The notes under the pieces are model-generated. The model had not been told where the DNA came from, searched no databases, and worked only from the letters and a program-made list of their open reading frames with translations. 64,000 bases of DNA from NCBI RefSeq assembly GCF_012273515.2, contig NZ_CP050975.2, positions 62,001 through 126,000 on the forward strand. Reading direction: 5' to 3'. Positions within the stretch are counted from its first letter, which is position 1; every line of letters starts with the position of its first letter. The position numbers were made by a program, and so were the translations under genes. This stretch comes from Streptomyces sp. RPA4-2. Its GTDB lineage: Bacteria > Actinomycetota > Actinomycetes > Streptomycetales > Streptomycetaceae. Shown one piece after another: positions 61,248 to 64,000 of the stretch.

Positions 61248-61325
61248 GGCCGTGCGTTCGGGCCGTGCGTTCGGGGCGTGCGTTCGGGGCGTGCGTTCGG
61301 GCCGTGCGTTCGGGCCGTGCATTCG
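61248..61325. repeat. Six 13-bp tandem repeats GGCCGTGCGTTCG
   Basis: Exact or near-exact copies starting at 61248, 61261, 61274, 61287, 61300 and 61313; units alternate between GGCCG and GGGCG. They lie between rmlB (start 61127) and the end of the next gene (61334). Confidence 0.9.
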
Positions 61326-61333
61326 GGGCGGTG

Positions 61334-62587
61334 TCAGCGGCCGGCGACCAGTTGTTCCAGTTGGCCGACCAGGGCGCGCGGGCTGGGCAGGGCCGCGGAC
61401 TCGTCCCGCAGCCGTCCCGCGGCGGCCGCGAACGACGGCTCCTCCACGAGCATGCGGGTGTGCACGAGGACCTGGCCGGCGTCGACGTCGCTGTGGTGGA
61501 CGAAGATTCCGGCGCCGGCCTTCTGCACGGCGCGCCCGCGCAGTTCCTGGTCGGCGACGTTGGTCGACAGGGCGAGCTGCGGGACGCCGTTGACGAGGGC
61601 GGTCGCGAAGGAGCCCCAGCCGCCGTGGTGGATGACGGCGGAGCAGGTGGGCAGCAGCGTGTTCAGGGCGATCCCGCTGACGGCGCGCACGTTGGGGGGC
61701 AGGTCTCCGAGCTGTTCGGCCTGTTCGGGCATGAGCGCGGCGACCACGTCGACATCGAGAGCGCCCAGGGACCTGAGGATGTCGTGGAGGGGGACGTAGT
61801 CACCGCCGTAGGCCTCGCTGTTGGTGCGGCCGAGCGTGACGCACACCCGGGGCGACTTGGGCCGCTCGCGCAGCCAGTCCCACTGCACGGCGGGGCCGTT
61901 GTAGGGGATGTAGCGCATGGGCAGCTGGTGCAGTTCGCTCGGCAGTCGCAGGCTCGGGGGCAGGGTGTCGATCGTGAACTGGCCGTTGAGGAGTTCCTCG
62001 TCGCAGGACACGCCGTAGGTGCGGGCCCGTTCGTCGATCCACTCGGCGAGCGGGTCGGTGCGCTCGGCCTCGGGGACCTCGCGGGCGAGGTCGACGAAGG
62101 TGCGCCTGGCCTGTCCGTACACGTCGGCGCACCACAGCAGGCGGGCATGGGCCGCGCCGCAGGCGCGTGCGGCGACCGCGCCGGCGTAGGCGATGGGGTC
62201 GCGGATGACGAGGTCGGGCCGCCAGTCGCGGGCGAGGGCCACCATGTCGTCCATGACGGGGTCGTTGTAGCGGGCGAAGCCCCAGGGCACGCTGATCTCG
62301 TAGCGTTCGCGCAGGGTGGTCCAGTCGACCTGGCCGGGGCCGAGGTGGCTCCAGTTGGCGACGTCGGCGTCCTGGGACTCGCGGGCGAGGGCCATGTCCG
62401 CGTGCAGCAGGGTGTGGTCGTCGGTGCCCACGGGGGCGGCCACCAGACCGACCCCGGTGATGGCGGGAGTCAGCGACGGAGAGTTGGCCATCAGCACGTC
62501 GTGCCCGGCCGTGACGAAGGCCCAGGCCAGCGGCACCATGGTGTTCAGGTGCGACTTCTCCGACAGGCCGGCGAACAGAACGCGCAT
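61334..62587 (-). CDS. Glycosyltransferase, activator-dependent type (DesVII/EryCIII-like)
   Basis: 417 residues from ATG 62587 with GAGAGGAT upstream. MRVLFAGLSEKSHLNTMVPL, GQVDWTTLRERYEISVPWGF and CVTLGRTNSEAYGGDYVPLH, with the nucleotide-sugar region VIHHGGWGSFATALVNGVPQ, follow the GT1 enzymes that need a P450-like helper (DesVIII/EryCII). The helper itself is not seen; the P450 at 63210 has an intact oxygen-activation motif and is probably a true oxygenase. The enzyme likely adds the second deoxysugar. Confidence 0.87.
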   Translation of the reverse strand: MRVLFAGLSEKSHLNTMVPLAWAFVTAGHDVLMANSPSLTPAITGVGLVAAPVGTDDHTLLHADMALARESQDADVANWSHLGPGQVDWTTLRERYEISVPWGFARYNDPVMDDMVALARDWRPDLVIRDPIAYAGAVAARACGAAHARLLWCADVYGQARRTFVDLAREVPEAERTDPLAEWIDERARTYGVSCDEELLNGQFTIDTLPPSLRLPSELHQLPMRYIPYNGPAVQWDWLRERPKSPRVCVTLGRTNSEAYGGDYVPLHDILRSLGALDVDVVAALMPEQAEQLGDLPPNVRAVSGIALNTLLPTCSAVIHHGGWGSFATALVNGVPQLALSTNVADQELRGRAVQKAGAGIFVHHSDVDAGQVLVHTRMLVEEPSFAAAAGRLRDESAALPSPRALVGQLEQLVAGR

Positions 62588-62693
62588 GGCATCCTCTCGT
62601 TCGTAGGAGGTCCGCGGCCGGGCCGCGGGACATCGAAGAGGGCCCGGCGGAAGGTGAGCCGGGCGCTGTCGCCCGGCCGGCTGCCGGACCCGC

Positions 62694-62891
62694 TCAGTCC
62701 TCCTGGAGGGTGATGGCACCCAGCGGGCAGGATTCGTGCGCTTCGCGGATCGCCTCGTGGTGGTCGCCTCCCGGCCGTTCGATCAGGAGCAGGGCGCGTC
62801 CGTCGGTCTCGTCCTGGTCGAAGACCTCGGGCGCGATCAGTACGCACTGACCCGCTCCCATGCACTTGTCCTGGTCGATCGCGATGTCCAT
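62694..62891 (-). CDS. 3Fe-4S ferredoxin
   Basis: 65 residues from ATG 62891 with GGAAGGCC upstream. Cys ligands are in KCMGAGQC and ESCPLGAI (CxxxxxC plus a late CP), the 3Fe-4S type typical of ferredoxins serving Streptomyces P450s. DIAIDQDKCMGAGQCVLIAP and VFDQDETDGRALLLIE are standard. It is close to, and divergent from, the P450 gene, so it is its probable electron donor; it may also serve the 3-dehydrase reductase. A ferredoxin reductase gene is not seen. Confidence 0.93.
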   Translation of the reverse strand: MDIAIDQDKCMGAGQCVLIAPEVFDQDETDGRALLLIERPGGDHHEAIREAHESCPLGAITLQED

Positions 62892-63209
62892 GCCGGCCTT
62901 CCGCGTCGGGCGGTACGGGGGTGGCGCCCCGCTGCCGGGGCGTGCCCATCTTGGGGCGCGGGCAGGCCCGTTGCCGCGGTGGGCCGTCACTGTCTGGGAT
63001 TTCCTCCAGAGATTGCGCCCGCCGCCGTGCCCTCGCGCGGGGGCCCGGCGGGCGGTACTCGGTGAATCCCTAGACTGCGCGGCCGTTCCTGGCCCCGCTC
63101 CGGCGCCGCGTGCTGGAGTGACGCGAGAGCCGGGCCCGTCGGGCGCCGGTCGAATTCGGCGCGTCGCGGGCCGCGACGCGACCGGGCCGCACGAGAGGGG
63201 GAACCACTG
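62892..63209. promoter_or_regulatory. Divergent promoter region of ferredoxin and P450 genes
   Basis: GAATCCCTAGACT (63064-63076) carries a TAGACT -10 hexamer 134 bases before the P450 start. The box is nearly the same as that upstream of the 3-dehydrase gene (54622-54634). It is preceded by G-rich repeats suited to a SARP, which binds direct repeats upstream of -10. Confidence 0.55.
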
Positions 63210-64000
63210 GTGGCGGAGGAAGGCACCTCGGACGTCGGTGTGACGCGGGAAGTGGCGGATCCGGCGCCGGGACCCGGCATCGGCAAGGCTCCCTCGGTGG
63301 AGCCGGACGGCGGGACGACGCTGCTCGCCTGGCTCGCGCGGATGCGCGAGGAGTGCCCGGTCTGGCGTGACGAGGCAGGCCAGGTGCACCTCTTCCGGTA
63401 CGAGGACGTCCAGCGTGTCCTCGCGGACCCGGCGACGTTCTCGTCCGACACCGTGGGCCGTCTGTCGGGCGGTGAACGCCAGGCTCCGCGCGGCACCCTC
63501 CTGCTGCTGGACCCGCCGCTGCACGGCAAGATGCGCCGCCTGGTCAGCCGCGCCTTCACGCCGGGGCTGATCTCCGGTCTCGAACCGTGGATCACCGAAC
63601 TGACCGCGGAGCTGCTGGAGTCGGCCGGCGGTGACCGCTTCGACCTGGTGGACGTGCTCGCCAACCCGCTGCCGGTCACGGTGATCGCGCGGATGCTCGG
63701 TGTGCCGACGGCCGACCGGGATCTGTTCCAGGGGTGGGCGGACCAGCTCCTGTCGACGGACCCGGAGGATCCCGCGAGCGTGCGGCGGATGGAGGAGACC
63801 GGCGCCACCATCTCGGCGTACCTGCAGGGCTTCATCGACGAGCGGCGCCGGGAGCGGCAGGACGACCTGCTGGGCACCCTGGTGCACGCGGAGCTCGACG
63901 GCGAGCGCCTGGACGACGAGGACATCGCGAGTTTCGCGACCCTGCTGCTGCTCGCGGGGCATGTCACCACCTCGGTGCTGCTGGGCAACACGCTGATGTG
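63210..64000 (+). CDS. Cytochrome P450, 3' end outside the window
   Basis: 263 codons are visible from GTG 63210, after GGGGGAACC. The C helix DPPLHGKMRRLVSRAFTPGL, the K-rich region and the I helix LLLLAGHVTTSVLLGNTLM are present; the I helix holds AGHVTT, the acid/alcohol pair position for oxygen activation, so it is probably a functional oxygenase and not a P450-like helper. The haem Cys and ExxR lie beyond the window. It probably hydroxylates the aglycone. Ferredoxin is divergent. Confidence 0.9.
   Translation, partial: MAEEGTSDVGVTREVADPAPGPGIGKAPSVEPDGGTTLLAWLARMREECPVWRDEAGQVHLFRYEDVQRVLADPATFSSDTVGRLSGGERQAPRGTLLLLDPPLHGKMRRLVSRAFTPGLISGLEPWITELTAELLESAGGDRFDLVDVLANPLPVTVIARMLGVPTADRDLFQGWADQLLSTDPEDPASVRRMEETGATISAYLQGFIDERRRERQDDLLGTLVHAELDGERLDDEDIASFATLLLLAGHVTTSVLLGNTLM

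Noticed and set aside
63210..64000. P450-like glycosyltransferase helper (DesVIII type)
   Set aside because: The I helix keeps AGHVTT and the C helix is normal, as in catalytic P450s.

Overview
The window looks like a piece of a Streptomyces (or close relative) chromosome. It is very GC-rich with strongly G/C-biased third codon positions, genes often start with GTG and carry GGAGG-type ribosome sites, and it holds a WhiB-family protein, a DUF6215 protein, a DUF5133 protein, many small Sec-exported proteins and a small SARP regulator. The species cannot be named from the sequence.

Left part (1 to about 31 kb) is accessory chromosome. It holds a truncated PAS sensor, an AAA ATPase, a WblA-like WhiB protein, a secreted protein with three beta-trefoil-like repeats, a MerR-PP2C fusion, small secreted proteins, a lone ATP-grasp enzyme, a secreted protein built of four 19-residue repeats, a TetR gene with operator-like boxes, VOC, F420-dependent and RibD-C type enzymes, an outer-surface lipoprotein, an SDR and DJ-1/PfpI pair beside a LysR gene, a second LysR gene divergent from an MFS exporter, and an RNA 2',3'-cyclic phosphodiesterase. 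Decayed pieces lie between them: a DNA-ligase tail, an unidentified coding tail at 6.9 kb, a possible replication-relaxation tail next to an 87-bp inverted-repeat element, and a one-spacer relic of a type I-E CRISPR array.

Middle part (31 to 39 kb): a TnpB (IS605-type) remnant abuts a beheaded gene, followed by a DEAD-box helicase with a perfect hairpin in its leader, a self-inhibited-type Fic protein under a perfect palindrome, an Rrf2 regulator divergent from an NAD(P)-binding protein with two operator-like palindromes between them, a methyltransferase, an HTH-less LysR-type protein, a second copy of the inverted-repeat element and a GNAT acetyltransferase.

Right part (39.4 kb to the end) is a specialised-metabolite gene cluster, cut off by the window end. 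Its first half is a compact amino-acid cassette on the + strand: TrpB2-like PLP enzyme, EamA exporter, LuxR-type regulator, amino-acid adenylating ligase, stand-alone carrier protein, ectoine-synthase-like cupin, acyl-CoA-dehydrogenase-like flavoenzyme, transglutaminase-like protein, an unknown protein, an SAH/MTA-type nucleosidase and an S-adenosylmethionine synthetase. This reads as a carrier-bound amino-acid tailoring route with its own SAM supply and by-product removal. A TnpB element and a frameshifted IS5-type transposase (49.7 to 52.8 kb) separate it from the second half: a BAHD-like acyltransferase, a deoxysugar set (4,6-dehydratase, 3-epimerase type, Fe-S/PMP 3-dehydrase, 4-ketoreductase type), two glycosyltransferases, a SARP activator, a 3Fe-4S ferredoxin and a P450. 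No polyketide synthase or NRPS is inside the window, so the aglycone cannot be identified here.
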